A DNA stretch of 64,000 nt, taken from positions 1 through 64,000 of the forward strand of contig PAME01000019.1 of the NCBI GenBank assembly GCA_002707155.1, read 5' to 3'. The notes beneath the pieces are model-generated. The model was not told where the DNA came from. It saw only the letters and a program-made list of their open reading frames with translations, and ran no database searches. The DNA is from Crocinitomicaceae bacterium (GTDB taxonomy: Bacteria; Bacteroidota; Bacteroidia; Flavobacteriales_G; Salibacteraceae). The position numbers and the translations under genes were made by a program. Below, one piece after another: positions 8,167-16,735 of this stretch. Each line of letters starts with the position of its first letter. The stretch's first letter is position 1.

Positions 8167-8958
8167 TTAATCTACTTTACTAGGAGGTTTAGGGTTTTTA
8201 ACTGCATTGGAATCCGACTGATTTTCTTTTGCTTCTCTCAAGGCTTTAGCTTCTTCTGGAGAATAGCTTTTTTTGAGAAAGCCATTTTTGTAGATTTCAT
8301 ATTGTTGCACTTTTCCATCAGCTCCAAAGTACGTCCAAGTGCCTTCTTGAACCGCAAATTTGTAAAATCCTATAATTTTCAGCGCACCGTTAGTATGAAA
8401 GTGCTGTACTTTTCCGTCTGGATTACCATCAATAAAATTTGCTTGAAACTTTGGTTTTCCTTCTGGAAAAAAATCTTTTAGCGGGCCATGTTTTACACCA
8501 TTCCTGTTGTTGTAATCTCGAGCAACTCTGCCGTCTTTGTAATAGATACGAGCGGGTCCATTTTCTTTGCCGTCTTCGAAATATTTTTGTGCTGAGATAG
8601 CTCCGTCGGAGTCGTAGAATTTCCATTTCCCACTTCGCTCTTGATTGTAATATAAACCTTCGGCCATAACTGCCTTATTGAGATGGTAGAAAGTTACGCT
8701 TGCGCTGTCTGTGCTATTGTCGATTACGGTAATTAAGTTGCCATAAGTATCGTAGTAGTTAAAAATTCCAACGGGCTTATCATCCATGAATTTTCCTGAG
8801 TATCTAACATTTCCATTGGGGTGAAGTCCTTGCCAAATGCCTTGTTTGAGGCCGTTAGCGTCGCTGAGATTTTTTGCAGTTGCATTGGAATCTACTTGAG
8901 CCAATAAGGCAAACGAAAAAAGAGAAAAAACAAAAGTGAAAATCAGTTTTGAGAACAT
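8167..8958 (-). CDS. Exported MORN-repeat (YwqK-like) protein
   Basis: This 263-residue protein has a signal peptide (MFSKLIFTFVFSLFSFALLAQ). From about residue 35 to 230 it carries a series of MORN-type repeats of the form G-x-W/hydrophobic-x-x-Y/F-x-x-x-G. Examples are NGNVRYSGKFMDDKPVGIFN, RSGKWKFYDSDGAISAQKYF and QEGTWTYFGADGKVQQYEIY. Such repeats are common in Bacteroidota proteins often labelled 'YwqK family antitoxin'. That label is a family name, and nothing here indicates a toxin partner. The protein probably acts in the periplasm or at the surface. It is the first gene of the group with the lipoprotein and the subtilase. Confidence 0.75.
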   Translation of the reverse strand: MFSKLIFTFVFSLFSFALLAQVDSNATAKNLSDANGLKQGIWQGLHPNGNVRYSGKFMDDKPVGIFNYYDTYGNLITVIDNSTDSASVTFYHLNKAVMAEGLYYNQERSGKWKFYDSDGAISAQKYFEDGKENGPARIYYKDGRVARDYNNRNGVKHGPLKDFFPEGKPKFQANFIDGNPDGKVQHFHTNGALKIIGFYKFAVQEGTWTYFGADGKVQQYEIYKNGFLKKSYSPEEAKALREAKENQSDSNAVKNPKPPSKVD

Positions 8959-8967
8959 TTTATAAAA

Positions 8968-9576
8968 TTACAATACTTTACAACTCAATAACTCTTGCCC
9001 ATCCAAATTCCCTACCAGAATATCTCCCTTTTCAACTTTGCTCACTCCGGCTGGTGTTCCTGTGTAAATAAGATCGCCTATTTTAAGGGTCATAAATTGA
9101 CTTACATACGCAATAATCTGGTTGATATTAAAAATCATATCGCTTGTATTTCCAGTCTGTTGCAGCTTACCATTTTTTAAAAGCTCAAAGTTTAAATCCC
9201 CATTTTTTAATGGTTCTGCAGAAATGAACTTCCCTAAAGGGGCAGACCCATCAAATGCTTTTGCTTTTTCCCAAGGGAGTCCTTTTTCTTTGCAATCTTG
9301 CTGAATATCTCTTGCGGTAAAGTCCAAGCCAAGTGTCATTTCTGAATAATATTTAGGAGCAAACTTTTCCTCTATGTGTTTTCCGAGTCTATTTATTTTA
9401 ATGACTAACTCTAGTTCATGATGCACATCATTGGAGTGATTCGGAATGAAAAAAGGTGCATTATTTCTTAAGATTGCCGTGTCTGGTTTTAGGAAAAATA
9501 CGGGGCTGCTAGGAATAGCATTATTGAGTTCCTTTGCGTGATCTGCATAATTTCTTCCAATACAAATAATCTTCAT
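8968..9576 (-). CDS. Fumarylacetoacetate hydrolase family protein
   Basis: The start is taken as ATG at 9576 (MKIICIGRNYADHAKELN), which overlaps the TGA of the upstream exonuclease gene as ATGA. The longer frame upstream begins inside that gene. The 202-residue product is a short single-domain member of the FAH fold. It shows FFLKPDTAI, the metal-binding HHELELVIKIN region (His-x-E-x-E), GLDFTARDIQ, the basic KAFDGSAPLG loop, and GDLIYTGTPAGV near the end. These enzymes act on acylpyruvates or decarboxylate oxaloacetate. Which reaction is catalysed here is not evident. Cytoplasmic. Confidence 0.85.
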   Translation of the reverse strand: MKIICIGRNYADHAKELNNAIPSSPVFFLKPDTAILRNNAPFFIPNHSNDVHHELELVIKINRLGKHIEEKFAPKYYSEMTLGLDFTARDIQQDCKEKGLPWEKAKAFDGSAPLGKFISAEPLKNGDLNFELLKNGKLQQTGNTSDMIFNINQIIAYVSQFMTLKIGDLIYTGTPAGVSKVEKGDILVGNLDGQELLSCKVL

Positions 9577-10334
9577 CAGATAGCTTCCTTTATTTGTTTT
9601 AAAATCTTTTTGGTGAACAAAGGAAAGTCGCCGCCCATCATCCAACCGTAATAACCAGGTTCGTTTTTCAGAACAGTAGCAACCGGAACATTTTTGTGTT
9701 TTCCGAAATTAAAAACCACTTCATTATCCGCATTAAACACAAATCGACCAGCTAAATCTGCAAAATTTTGTTGTTTTGAATAATCAGCTAAGAAATCCAT
9801 ATCGTTTTCCAAGTCTGAATATTTGTCTAATTGGGCCTCAAGAATTTCATGGGTAGCACTAATATCAGCTTCAGCCGAGTGAGCACCATCAAGTGGTTTG
9901 TCGCAGTAAAATTGAAAAGCCGCCTCTAGTGTTCTTTTTTCTTTTTTAAAGAATATGCCTTGAACATCGATTAAACGCCTTCCTTCAATAGAAAAATCTA
10001 CACCAGCTCTCAAGAATTCTTCTGCTAATAGAGGTACATCAAATCGGTTTGAGTTATAGCCACCCAAATCACAGTCCTGAAGCATTATGTACAGTGATTT
10101 GGCGAGTTTATCAAAAGTTGGCGCGTCCTTTACATCTTCATCGGTTATACCGTGAATATCGCTTGACGCTTTTGGAATTGGAATTCCAGGATTTACCCTT
10201 CTTACTTTCATGTCTCGTTGACCGTCTGGTCTAATTTTAAGAACGGCTATTTCAACGATTCTATCGGTAGCAACATCAATTCCTGTCGTTTCTAAATCGA
10301 AGAATGCTATCGGTTTTTCAAGTTTTAATTTCAT
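9576..10334 (-). CDS. DEDDh 3'-5' exonuclease (DnaQ-like)
   Basis: This 252-residue enzyme begins with the Exo I motif FFDLETTGID (D13, E15). Exo II is GYNSNRFDVPLLAEEF and Exo III is GAHSAEADISAT, with the His of the DEDDh class. A C-terminal domain (about 185-250) with FNFGKHKNVPVATVL and YYGWMM resembles the C-terminal domain found in ExoX-like exonucleases. It is thus a stand-alone nuclease and not the polymerase III epsilon subunit itself. It probably processes DNA or RNA 3' ends. Its stop overlaps the next start by 4 bp (translational coupling). A strong terminator for the upstream OmpA gene sits just before it. Confidence 0.85.
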   Translation of the reverse strand: MKLKLEKPIAFFDLETTGIDVATDRIVEIAVLKIRPDGQRDMKVRRVNPGIPIPKASSDIHGITDEDVKDAPTFDKLAKSLYIMLQDCDLGGYNSNRFDVPLLAEEFLRAGVDFSIEGRRLIDVQGIFFKKEKRTLEAAFQFYCDKPLDGAHSAEADISATHEILEAQLDKYSDLENDMDFLADYSKQQNFADLAGRFVFNADNEVVFNFGKHKNVPVATVLKNEPGYYGWMMGGDFPLFTKKILKQIKEAI

Positions 10335-10345
10335 GGCATAAAAGT

Positions 10346-10380
10346 AAAAGCCCTCTCGATAGTAATCGAGAGGGCTTGCA
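10346..10380 (-). terminator. Rho-independent terminator after the OmpA-family gene
   Basis: The perfect 13-bp stem AAGCCCTCTCGAT / ATCGAGAGGGCTT has the 4-base loop AGTA. On the minus strand it is followed by TTTTACTTTT. It lies 20 bp past the stop of the OmpA gene and upstream of the exonuclease gene. Confidence 0.9.
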
Positions 10381-10400
10381 AAATTTTATTAAGAATTTTA

Positions 10401-12668
10401 TTACTGAATTCGTATTTCAACCCTTCTGCCATATTCAACTGGCATGTTTGGTGGTGTAGGAACAGTTTCTCCAAATGCTTTACTAATGATAAGGGATTTA
10501 GAAACTCCTTTGGTGATAAGATAGTCAACTGCTGCTTGAGTTCTTTTTTCAGATAATATCATGTTTGCGGCTGCAGGACCAGATGGGTCAGAGAAACCTC
10601 GTAAATCAACTTTAACAGTAGGATTTGCTTTAGAATAATTTGCCACTTCGTCCAATAATTTTTTTGCTTTTTCGCTTACAGAAGAACTACTAGAAGCGTA
10701 AGTAATGTATCGGAACATATTGAGTTGTTCTAGCCCAAAATCAACACGTCTGTTTTTTGCACGATTATCCACATTATCCGAACCATCTGCATTTTTACCA
10801 TCAGCCTTTGGTTTAGACTCTCCAAAATAGTTGTAGTGCACTCGATAAGGATCCGCGCCATCTTTTATTAATTCGTTGAAAACTACTAGTGCTCTTTGTC
10901 TAGATACTACTTGATTTATAGCATCAGAACCCAAATAATCGGCATGTCCATTAAGATTCACAACGTAATCTGGATTTGCTTTCATGTATTCAGAAATCTT
11001 ACGAATTTGCTCTTTGGAGTCATCGGCAATTTCCATTTTGTTGAACTTGAACAAGATGTCTCTGAATAAATCTTCAGGAGTAGGAGCAGGAACTTTCTTT
11101 TCTACTTTAACTACCACTTCCTCTACAATAACAGGATCTTCCTCTTTAACCTCTTCTACAACAGCAATAACAGTTGTGTCTTCAACGACTTCTTTGTTTG
11201 CCAATTCATCCGCCATTAGGTCTGCTAACAATACATCTGGCAACAAATCACGACGTTTTTCCAAATGAGCAGTAACTCTATAGATATCTAGGTAGCCGTA
11301 TCCATTTAATCTTGAGGAGGAATAATAAGCTACCTCATTATTTATTTTCGATCGAACGTAAGAAACTTCATCTCCAGGAGTATTAATTGGAATTCCTAAA
11401 CTCACCGGATTCTTCCATTTATCATTCTTGAATTCTGAGAAGAAAATATCGTATCCACCAATAGAGGAGTGCCCTTTTGAGGAGAAATACAGTAAGTCAT
11501 CGCCCATCAAAAATGGAGTGTCTTCATCTTGTTCTGTATTCACGACTGCACCCATATTTTCTAGTGGACCCCAAGTACCATCTTCGCTTCTTTTTGAAGT
11601 GTATAAATCACGACCACCGTAACCGCCTTTTTTATCTGAAACTACAATAATATAGCTCCCATCGTCAGAGATACAAACAGCGGGCTCGTGTGATTTTTTA
11701 AGATTGATGTGTTCTGGTAATTCGGCAGGCGTAGACCAAGATAAGCCTTCGCGTTTAATTTCGTAAAGTTTACCAGATTTGTAGAGAAACATTAAATTCT
11801 CAGCCTTGTTTATTGAAATAATAGAAATATGCGTCTCTGGGTTCAGTTCAAAATCATTGGAGAACAAGTTGGCGCTTTTAAGTAAGAAGGGTGTTTTCCA
11901 TTCACCCAAAATCTTTTTAGAACTATAAACATGCTCATAGGCATACTCCACGCTAGAGGAGAGACTAGTAGTTGTACCGGAAGGGTTTCTTTTACTCGTG
12001 TAAAAAAGTTCTGTTTCGTTATTCAAGAATACAGCGCCTTCATCGTCAGATATGGAGTTGATATTTGCCCCCATGTTTTGAAGTACAACGAAGTCCGTAG
12101 CGTTTATAAAGTACTTTTTAACATCGTTCAGTGGTTTTTTCTGTTTCTCCAATGGGTTTTTAGAGTTTAATTTTACGTGATAGACACCGTGCTGGCAAGT
12201 TTTAATATCCCATTGAACAACACCCGTAAGTTTTTGACCTTTTTTGTTTTGCTTAATATTTGGGATAAAGTTTGAGTAAGCTTTTTTTGCTTCATCAAAA
12301 TTGTGATTCACTTGATATGCTTTAGCTAAATAATAATAAAGCTCCTTTATGGTATCCTCACCACTATACTTTAAAGCTTTTTCAAAGTACTTTTCTGCTT
12401 GGCTAAAGCTTTTTGGAGAACGTAAGTATGCAATTCCGGCCTCAAATAGAAATTGATCGTAATCTCCACGCATTTCTAAGAGCTTGTTGTACTCTTCAAT
12501 AGCCTCTTCGTACAACTCTAAATCCAAAAGATTGTAGGCTCTTTTATGCTGAAGCTTTTGAGATTTACTCAGCTTAACTTTATCCTTGGCCTCAATGGAA
12601 AGAGGAAGTGTGAAAATAAATGCAAGCGTCAGAAACGCAAGTGTTTTAAGGAGTTTTGACATCATCAT
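10401..12668 (-). CDS. OmpA-family outer membrane protein with TPR, PD40 propeller and two OmpA domains
   Basis: The 755-residue product has a signal peptide (MMMSKLLKTLAFLTLAFIF). TPR repeats follow at about 35-140, with EEAIEEYNKLLEMRGDYDQF as the first. WD40-like PD40 beta-propeller blades span about 190-470 (AVCISDDGSYIIVVSDKKGGYGGRDLY, DDLLYFSSKGHSSIGGYDIF). A Val/Glu-rich acidic linker comes next, then two OmpA peptidoglycan-binding domains in tandem: FKFNKMEIADDS ... NRRVDF and TYASSSSSVSEKA ... GRRVEIRIQ. The TPR-propeller-OmpA order is that of PorE, a type IX secretion component that anchors to peptidoglycan. The duplicated OmpA module is a difference, so I call it PorE-like only. 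It is monocistronic, with its own terminator. Confidence 0.85.
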   Translation of the reverse strand: MMMSKLLKTLAFLTLAFIFTLPLSIEAKDKVKLSKSQKLQHKRAYNLLDLELYEEAIEEYNKLLEMRGDYDQFLFEAGIAYLRSPKSFSQAEKYFEKALKYSGEDTIKELYYYLAKAYQVNHNFDEAKKAYSNFIPNIKQNKKGQKLTGVVQWDIKTCQHGVYHVKLNSKNPLEKQKKPLNDVKKYFINATDFVVLQNMGANINSISDDEGAVFLNNETELFYTSKRNPSGTTTSLSSSVEYAYEHVYSSKKILGEWKTPFLLKSANLFSNDFELNPETHISIISINKAENLMFLYKSGKLYEIKREGLSWSTPAELPEHINLKKSHEPAVCISDDGSYIIVVSDKKGGYGGRDLYTSKRSEDGTWGPLENMGAVVNTEQDEDTPFLMGDDLLYFSSKGHSSIGGYDIFFSEFKNDKWKNPVSLGIPINTPGDEVSYVRSKINNEVAYYSSSRLNGYGYLDIYRVTAHLEKRRDLLPDVLLADLMADELANKEVVEDTTVIAVVEEVKEEDPVIVEEVVVKVEKKVPAPTPEDLFRDILFKFNKMEIADDSKEQIRKISEYMKANPDYVVNLNGHADYLGSDAINQVVSRQRALVVFNELIKDGADPYRVHYNYFGESKPKADGKNADGSDNVDNRAKNRRVDFGLEQLNMFRYITYASSSSSVSEKAKKLLDEVANYSKANPTVKVDLRGFSDPSGPAAANMILSEKRTQAAVDYLITKGVSKSLIISKAFGETVPTPPNMPVEYGRRVEIRIQ

Positions 12669-12778
12669 AAATAGATCATAAATGCGCTAACAAGTTACAC
12701 AATAATACAAATATTAGCAGCAAATGCAATGCTTTTTGAATTTCAGTAAGGTAATTATACAACTCAATTGTTGATTTA

Positions 12779-14113
12779 TTAAACTTCCCGACTAATATCA
12801 AATTGCTCGAGGTAATCTGCTACTCTTCTCACAAACATTCCGCCAAGAGCACCATCTACAACTCGGTGATCGTAAGAATGTGATAAAAACATTTTGTGTC
12901 TTATAGCAATTACGTCACCATGTTCTGTTTCCAGTACAGCAGGTTTTTTAGTTATTGCACCTACAGCCATTATTGCTACCTGAGGTTGATTGATAATAGG
13001 AGTACCCATTATGTTGCCAAAAGAACCTACATTGCTGATCGTGTAGGTACCACCAGCTATATCATCCGGACTCAATTTGTTAGTTCTTGCTTTGTTCGCC
13101 AATCCATTCACAGACTTAGAAAGCCCAACGAGATTTAATGAATCTGCATTTTTAATCACAGGAACTATTAAATTCCCTGAAGGAAGTGCTGTGGCCATTC
13201 CTATGTTAATGAATTTTTTCCGAACTATATTATCGCCATCAACCACAATATTGATCATTGGATAGTCCTTAATTGCCTTAACAATTGCCTCTATAAAAAT
13301 TGGAGTAAACGTAAGTTTTTCACCTTTTCTTTGCTCATAGGCTTTTTTATTTTTATTTCTCCAATTCACTAGATTAGTAACATCCGCCTCTACAAATGAA
13401 GTTACATGCGGGCTGGTAGTTTTTGAATTAATCATGTGACCTGCAATGAGTTTTCTCATACGGTCCATTTCTATAATTTCTACTTCGCCACCAAAATCTT
13501 TATCAGCAGTCGCTGTCACTGATTTAGAAGCTGGACTTGTTGTAGACTTTTCTTTTACCGGTTGAGGAGAGTTTGCGTTTTCATTTTGTTTAGATCCTCG
13601 AGTTGAAATGTGGCTTAAAATATCATTTTTCGTTACTCTTCTGCCTTGCCCTGTTCCATTTATTTGGTCCAGTTCTGAGACAGGGATGCCTTCTTTCTGA
13701 GCAATATTTTTAACCAATGGAGAATAAAAACGCTCACTTGAACTAAAATCTTGAGTAGGAGGGTTTTCTGAGGTTTCTTGTGCAACCGGCTGAGCCGAAT
13801 CAACAGCCGTAGCAACAGGAATAGGAGTTGCATCGGTTTTCGGAGCCTCCGTAACAGCATCAGCATCGGCACCATCCGTTGAAATTATAGCGATAACTTG
13901 ACCTACTTGAGCAACTTCTCCTTCCGCAACTAAGATTTTTGAAATAACACCATCAGCTGGAGAGGGAACTTCACTATCAACCTTGTCGGTGGCAATTTCT
14001 ACTACTGATTCTTCAGCTTCAATTGAATCTCCTTCTGCTTTTAACCAAGATGTAATTGTTGCTTCTGCTACACTTTCTCCCATTTTTGGAAGTATCAACT
14101 CTACGTTTGCCAT
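12779..14113 (-). CDS. 2-oxoacid dehydrogenase complex E2 (dihydrolipoamide acyltransferase)
   Basis: This 444-residue protein has the E2 domain order. The lipoyl domain is at 1-80, with K44 in ATDKVDSE as the lipoate site. An Ala/Pro-rich linker follows, then the E3-binding domain at about 130-170 (YSPLVKNIAQKEGIPVSEL), a second linker, and the catalytic acyltransferase domain at about 210-440. The active-site motif is HSYDHRVVDG (H416, D420). It moves the acyl group from E1-bound thiamine to CoA. E1 and E3 genes are not adjacent, so whether it serves pyruvate, 2-oxoglutarate or branched-chain oxoacids is open. The branched-chain type is plausible. A TATTTTTGC promoter lies 17 bp upstream. 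Confidence 0.9.
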   Translation of the reverse strand: MANVELILPKMGESVAEATITSWLKAEGDSIEAEESVVEIATDKVDSEVPSPADGVISKILVAEGEVAQVGQVIAIISTDGADADAVTEAPKTDATPIPVATAVDSAQPVAQETSENPPTQDFSSSERFYSPLVKNIAQKEGIPVSELDQINGTGQGRRVTKNDILSHISTRGSKQNENANSPQPVKEKSTTSPASKSVTATADKDFGGEVEIIEMDRMRKLIAGHMINSKTTSPHVTSFVEADVTNLVNWRNKNKKAYEQRKGEKLTFTPIFIEAIVKAIKDYPMINIVVDGDNIVRKKFINIGMATALPSGNLIVPVIKNADSLNLVGLSKSVNGLANKARTNKLSPDDIAGGTYTISNVGSFGNIMGTPIINQPQVAIMAVGAITKKPAVLETEHGDVIAIRHKMFLSHSYDHRVVDGALGGMFVRRVADYLEQFDISREV

Positions 14114-14130
14114 ATGCTATAATTAAGGCT

Positions 14131-14139
14131 GCAAAAATA
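14131..14139 (-). promoter_or_regulatory. -7 promoter element of the E2 gene
   Basis: The minus strand reads TATTTTTGC, fitting TAnnTTTG, with the ATG 18 bp after TTTG. Confidence 0.45.
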
Positions 14140-14218
14140 ATAATTTGGTTTGGTGTAAAGTTGGATTAATCTGGCTAAAAGAATTTTAAAATAGTATTGA
14201 TTCAAAATAGTAATCTAT

Positions 14219-14226
14219 TAAATTTG
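14219..14226 (+). promoter_or_regulatory. -7 promoter element of the Crp/Fnr gene
   Basis: TAAATTTG fits TAnnTTTG and lies 52 bp before the ATG at 14279. Confidence 0.35.
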
Positions 14227-14278
14227 TTAGGATTGAAAGAGTCTTTTCAAAAATCATAAACACCAGTAGTTAGAAACC

Positions 14279-14953
14279 ATGAACAATTTAGAATGTGAAG
14301 AAATATTGTTTGGAGAAATTGACCTTTCTAAAATTGAGAAGATAAATAGTAACTCAACTCACAAAAGATTTAAAAAGAACGAAGTTGTTTTTCATGAGGG
14401 AACAAGACCTGTGGGGGTCTATAGTATTACTTCTGGTCGGATTAAAATTTATAAGACGGGTGTTGAAGGTAAAGATCAGATTATACAAATACTTAAAAGT
14501 GGAGATTTAATGGGGTACCGAGCAATGTTGAGCGAGGAGCAGTACCCTGTAAGTGCTGAAACTCTTGAAGATACTACCTTGTGTTTTATTCCTAAAAAAG
14601 ACTTTATTGGAGCTATGAGCGCTAATGCTGATTTAACCCATGAGGTGATCAAAAGTCTGAGTAAAGACTTAACAAATATGGCTGATTCGCTTACCGTTTT
14701 GGCACAAAAACCCGTCAGAGAAAGACTTGCTGGAGCATTGCTCATTTTAATAGATACCTACGATATTGTTGAGGGCGAACAAAACGGCATAAACCTCACA
14801 AGGGAAGATTTAGCCAACATGGTGGGCACCGCCACCGAAACACTCATAAGGTTGCTACATGACTTTAAAGATGAGCATTTAATAGAAACAAATGGTCGTA
14901 AAATTCTAATAAAGAATAAGGAAAAATTGAGGAAAGTAGCGAATTTGAGTTAA
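14279..14953 (+). CDS. Crp/Fnr-family transcriptional regulator
   Basis: This 224-residue regulator has an N-terminal cyclic-nucleotide-binding-like beta barrel (about 25-140; FKKNEVVFHEGTRPVGVYSI, SGDLMGYRAMLSEEQYPVSA). A long dimerisation helix follows. The C-terminal HTH has recognition segment NLTREDLANMVGTATETLIRLL (about 170-195), which is very Fnr-like. There is no N-terminal four-cysteine Fe-S motif, so it is probably not a classical oxygen-sensing FNR. The effector is unknown. It lies upstream of, and in the same direction as, the small membrane protein and universal stress protein genes. That order suggests a role in oxygen or energy stress, by analogy only. Confidence 0.85.
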   Translation: MNNLECEEILFGEIDLSKIEKINSNSTHKRFKKNEVVFHEGTRPVGVYSITSGRIKIYKTGVEGKDQIIQILKSGDLMGYRAMLSEEQYPVSAETLEDTTLCFIPKKDFIGAMSANADLTHEVIKSLSKDLTNMADSLTVLAQKPVRERLAGALLILIDTYDIVEGEQNGINLTREDLANMVGTATETLIRLLHDFKDEHLIETNGRKILIKNKEKLRKVANLS

Positions 14954-15049
14954 TAATGTTGCCGTTGCGGTTAATTCGTAATTATTCCTTATTTAATGCT
15001 TTTATCAATTCAACCATTTAGATACTTTTGGATATAAATAATTATTGAA

Positions 15050-15223
15050 ATGAATAAAAATAAAATTACAGCCATAGGACTAGCAGCAATTGCGTTTATT
15101 GCATTTTTCTGGGCATTTATGAGTTTTGAAAATGGATCTCCTATCGTAAATCTTTTTGCTTTTGTTGTTGTGATTGGAACTACTTTCGCTTCAATTGCAG
15201 TAGGAAATGCTGGCGAACGATAA
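15050..15223 (+). CDS. Small two-helix membrane protein (57 aa)
   Basis: ATG at 15050 to TAA at 15223 encodes 57 residues starting MNKNKITAIGLAAIAFIAFF and ending VGNAGER. Two hydrophobic stretches (about 7-24 and 31-50) are joined by a short polar turn (SFENGSP), which is a hairpin inner-membrane protein. The codon use looks like that of its neighbours. It ends 17 bp before the universal stress protein ATG in the same direction, so it is probably co-transcribed with it. I do not recognise the family. Confidence 0.65.
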   Translation: MNKNKITAIGLAAIAFIAFFWAFMSFENGSPIVNLFAFVVVIGTTFASIAVGNAGER

Positions 15224-15239
15224 CGAAATAATTAAAAAA

Positions 15240-16076
15240 ATGGAGCAAAGGACAATACTGTTGCCTACGGATTTCTCGGATTCAACACGAAATGCTATCG
15301 AGTATGGATTGAAATTGTACGCCGGAAGAGGTTATCATTTTATTCTTTTTAATTCCATTGACCCAGGTACTGCATCTGGCACAGGCATGATGATGAATTT
15401 AAGTCAAATAGTTATTGCTGATTCAAAGGCAGGCTTAGAAAAAGACATAGAATGGATTAAAGAAAAGGGATTGGACAAAGGTTGTACGGTTGAGGCCGTT
15501 CATATGACTGGTCATTTCTCACAATGTATTAGATCGATTGTTAAGAATAAGAACGTCTATTCCATTATTCTTGGAACTACTGGTGCTAGTGGACTTAAAG
15601 AATTTTTTGTAGGAAGTAATGCAGCAGAAATCATTCAAGATTCTCCAGTACCGGTTCTTACTGTTCCTTTTAATGCAGTTTATAAATCAGTAAAATCTGT
15701 GGTATTTGCAACGGATCTTAATAAGTTGTACAATATTGGGATGTTAGATTTTTTAAAAAATCTTTTGATTAAACAATCTGCCACACTTTCCATCTTTCAT
15801 GTCGAAAAGTCAATGAGCAAAGTAAAACTTGACGATAGAAATGCTCAAAAGAAAGTGCTTATGGATTACTTTAAAGATGTAAACGTTGAGTATGAAACGC
15901 TAGTTAACGAGGACACAGTTGAAGGCGTGAATGAATACATCAAAAAACACAAACAAGCAGACATTCTGGTGATGGTGCCTAGAAAGAAAAATTTCTTCGA
16001 GAAAATTTTCACTAAAAGTGTGGCTAAAAAAGTAGCCTACCATAGTCATGTTCCTATGCTTACTCTGCACGATTAG
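15240..16076 (+). CDS. Universal stress protein, tandem UspA domains
   Basis: I choose ATG at 15240 (MEQRTILLPTDFSDSTRNA). A start 33 bp earlier would lie inside the preceding small gene. The product has 278 residues and two Usp domains. The first (1-145) carries a complete ATP-binding motif G-x2-G-x9-G-S, visible as GTTGASGLKEFFVGS. The second (about 155-278) is degenerate, with VPRKKNFFEKIFTKS at the same place. Cytoplasmic. Tandem Usp proteins of this type are common in Bacteroidota near Crp/Fnr genes, as here. Confidence 0.85.
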   Translation: MEQRTILLPTDFSDSTRNAIEYGLKLYAGRGYHFILFNSIDPGTASGTGMMMNLSQIVIADSKAGLEKDIEWIKEKGLDKGCTVEAVHMTGHFSQCIRSIVKNKNVYSIILGTTGASGLKEFFVGSNAAEIIQDSPVPVLTVPFNAVYKSVKSVVFATDLNKLYNIGMLDFLKNLLIKQSATLSIFHVEKSMSKVKLDDRNAQKKVLMDYFKDVNVEYETLVNEDTVEGVNEYIKKHKQADILVMVPRKKNFFEKIFTKSVAKKVAYHSHVPMLTLHD

Positions 16077-16111
16077 TTTAGTGTTAATCCTAAAAATATT
16101 TTCTTGAAATA

Positions 16112-16735
16112 ATGGAAGGGCCAGTAAATTCAGGAAATTATCTTTTAATATTTACCAGGAATCCCGAGTTAGGTTCAGTTAAAACTAGACTTGCAAAATC
16201 TTTTGGGGAGAAAAACGCCCTTCATATTTATCATCAATTATTAGCTAAAACAAAAGACATAGCTTTAAAAGTGAGCTGTTTTAGGGTGGTTTATTATTCA
16301 AACTTTGTAGATTTCAACGACCTCTTTAACCCATCGTATTTTTACAAAGATGAACAGTTTGGAGAAGATTTAGGCTGGAGAATGAACAATGCAATAACAT
16401 CTAGCTTCGATGAAGGAGCAGAACGAGTAGTTTTAATAGGAAGTGACTGCTACGATTTAAGTGCAGAAATTATTCAATCAGGATTTGATGCGTTAGCGTC
16501 AAAGGATGTTGTTATTGGTCCAGCAAAAGATGGAGGTTATTATTTGATTGGTATGAAAAGAACCAATACTTCAATTTTTGAAGATAAGGAATGGGGTAGC
16601 TCAAATGTATTGTTGGATACTTTACTCACTATTAAGGAATTAGGATTATCTTATGAATTGCTAGAAACCCTTAATGATGTTGATACTGCAGATGACCTGC
16701 CAGAGGAATTAAAAGTTGGTCTACCTGATCAATGA
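16112..16735 (+). CDS. TIGR04282-type (arsenosugar biosynthesis) glycosyltransferase
   Basis: This 207-residue protein is of the DUF2064 / TIGR04282 family of small nucleotide-sugar transferases. Visible signatures are LLIFTRNPELGSVKTRLAKS at the N-terminus, VVLIGSDCYDLSAEII (Asp-containing sugar-nucleotide site), and GPAKDGGYYLIGMK. In other Bacteroidota and marine bacteria it neighbours TIGR04283 and the radical SAM protein ArsS, from which the arsenosugar label comes. The next gene is the TIGR04283 partner, overlapping by 4 bp (ATGA). ArsS and ArsM are not in the window, so the actual product is uncertain. Confidence 0.8.
   Translation: MEGPVNSGNYLLIFTRNPELGSVKTRLAKSFGEKNALHIYHQLLAKTKDIALKVSCFRVVYYSNFVDFNDLFNPSYFYKDEQFGEDLGWRMNNAITSSFDEGAERVVLIGSDCYDLSAEIIQSGFDALASKDVVIGPAKDGGYYLIGMKRTNTSIFEDKEWGSSNVLLDTLLTIKELGLSYELLETLNDVDTADDLPEELKVGLPDQ

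Noticed and set aside
8167..8958. Toxin-antitoxin assignment for the MORN-repeat gene
   Set aside because: The common database name 'YwqK antitoxin' is not backed by any toxin-like gene next to it, and the protein is exported.
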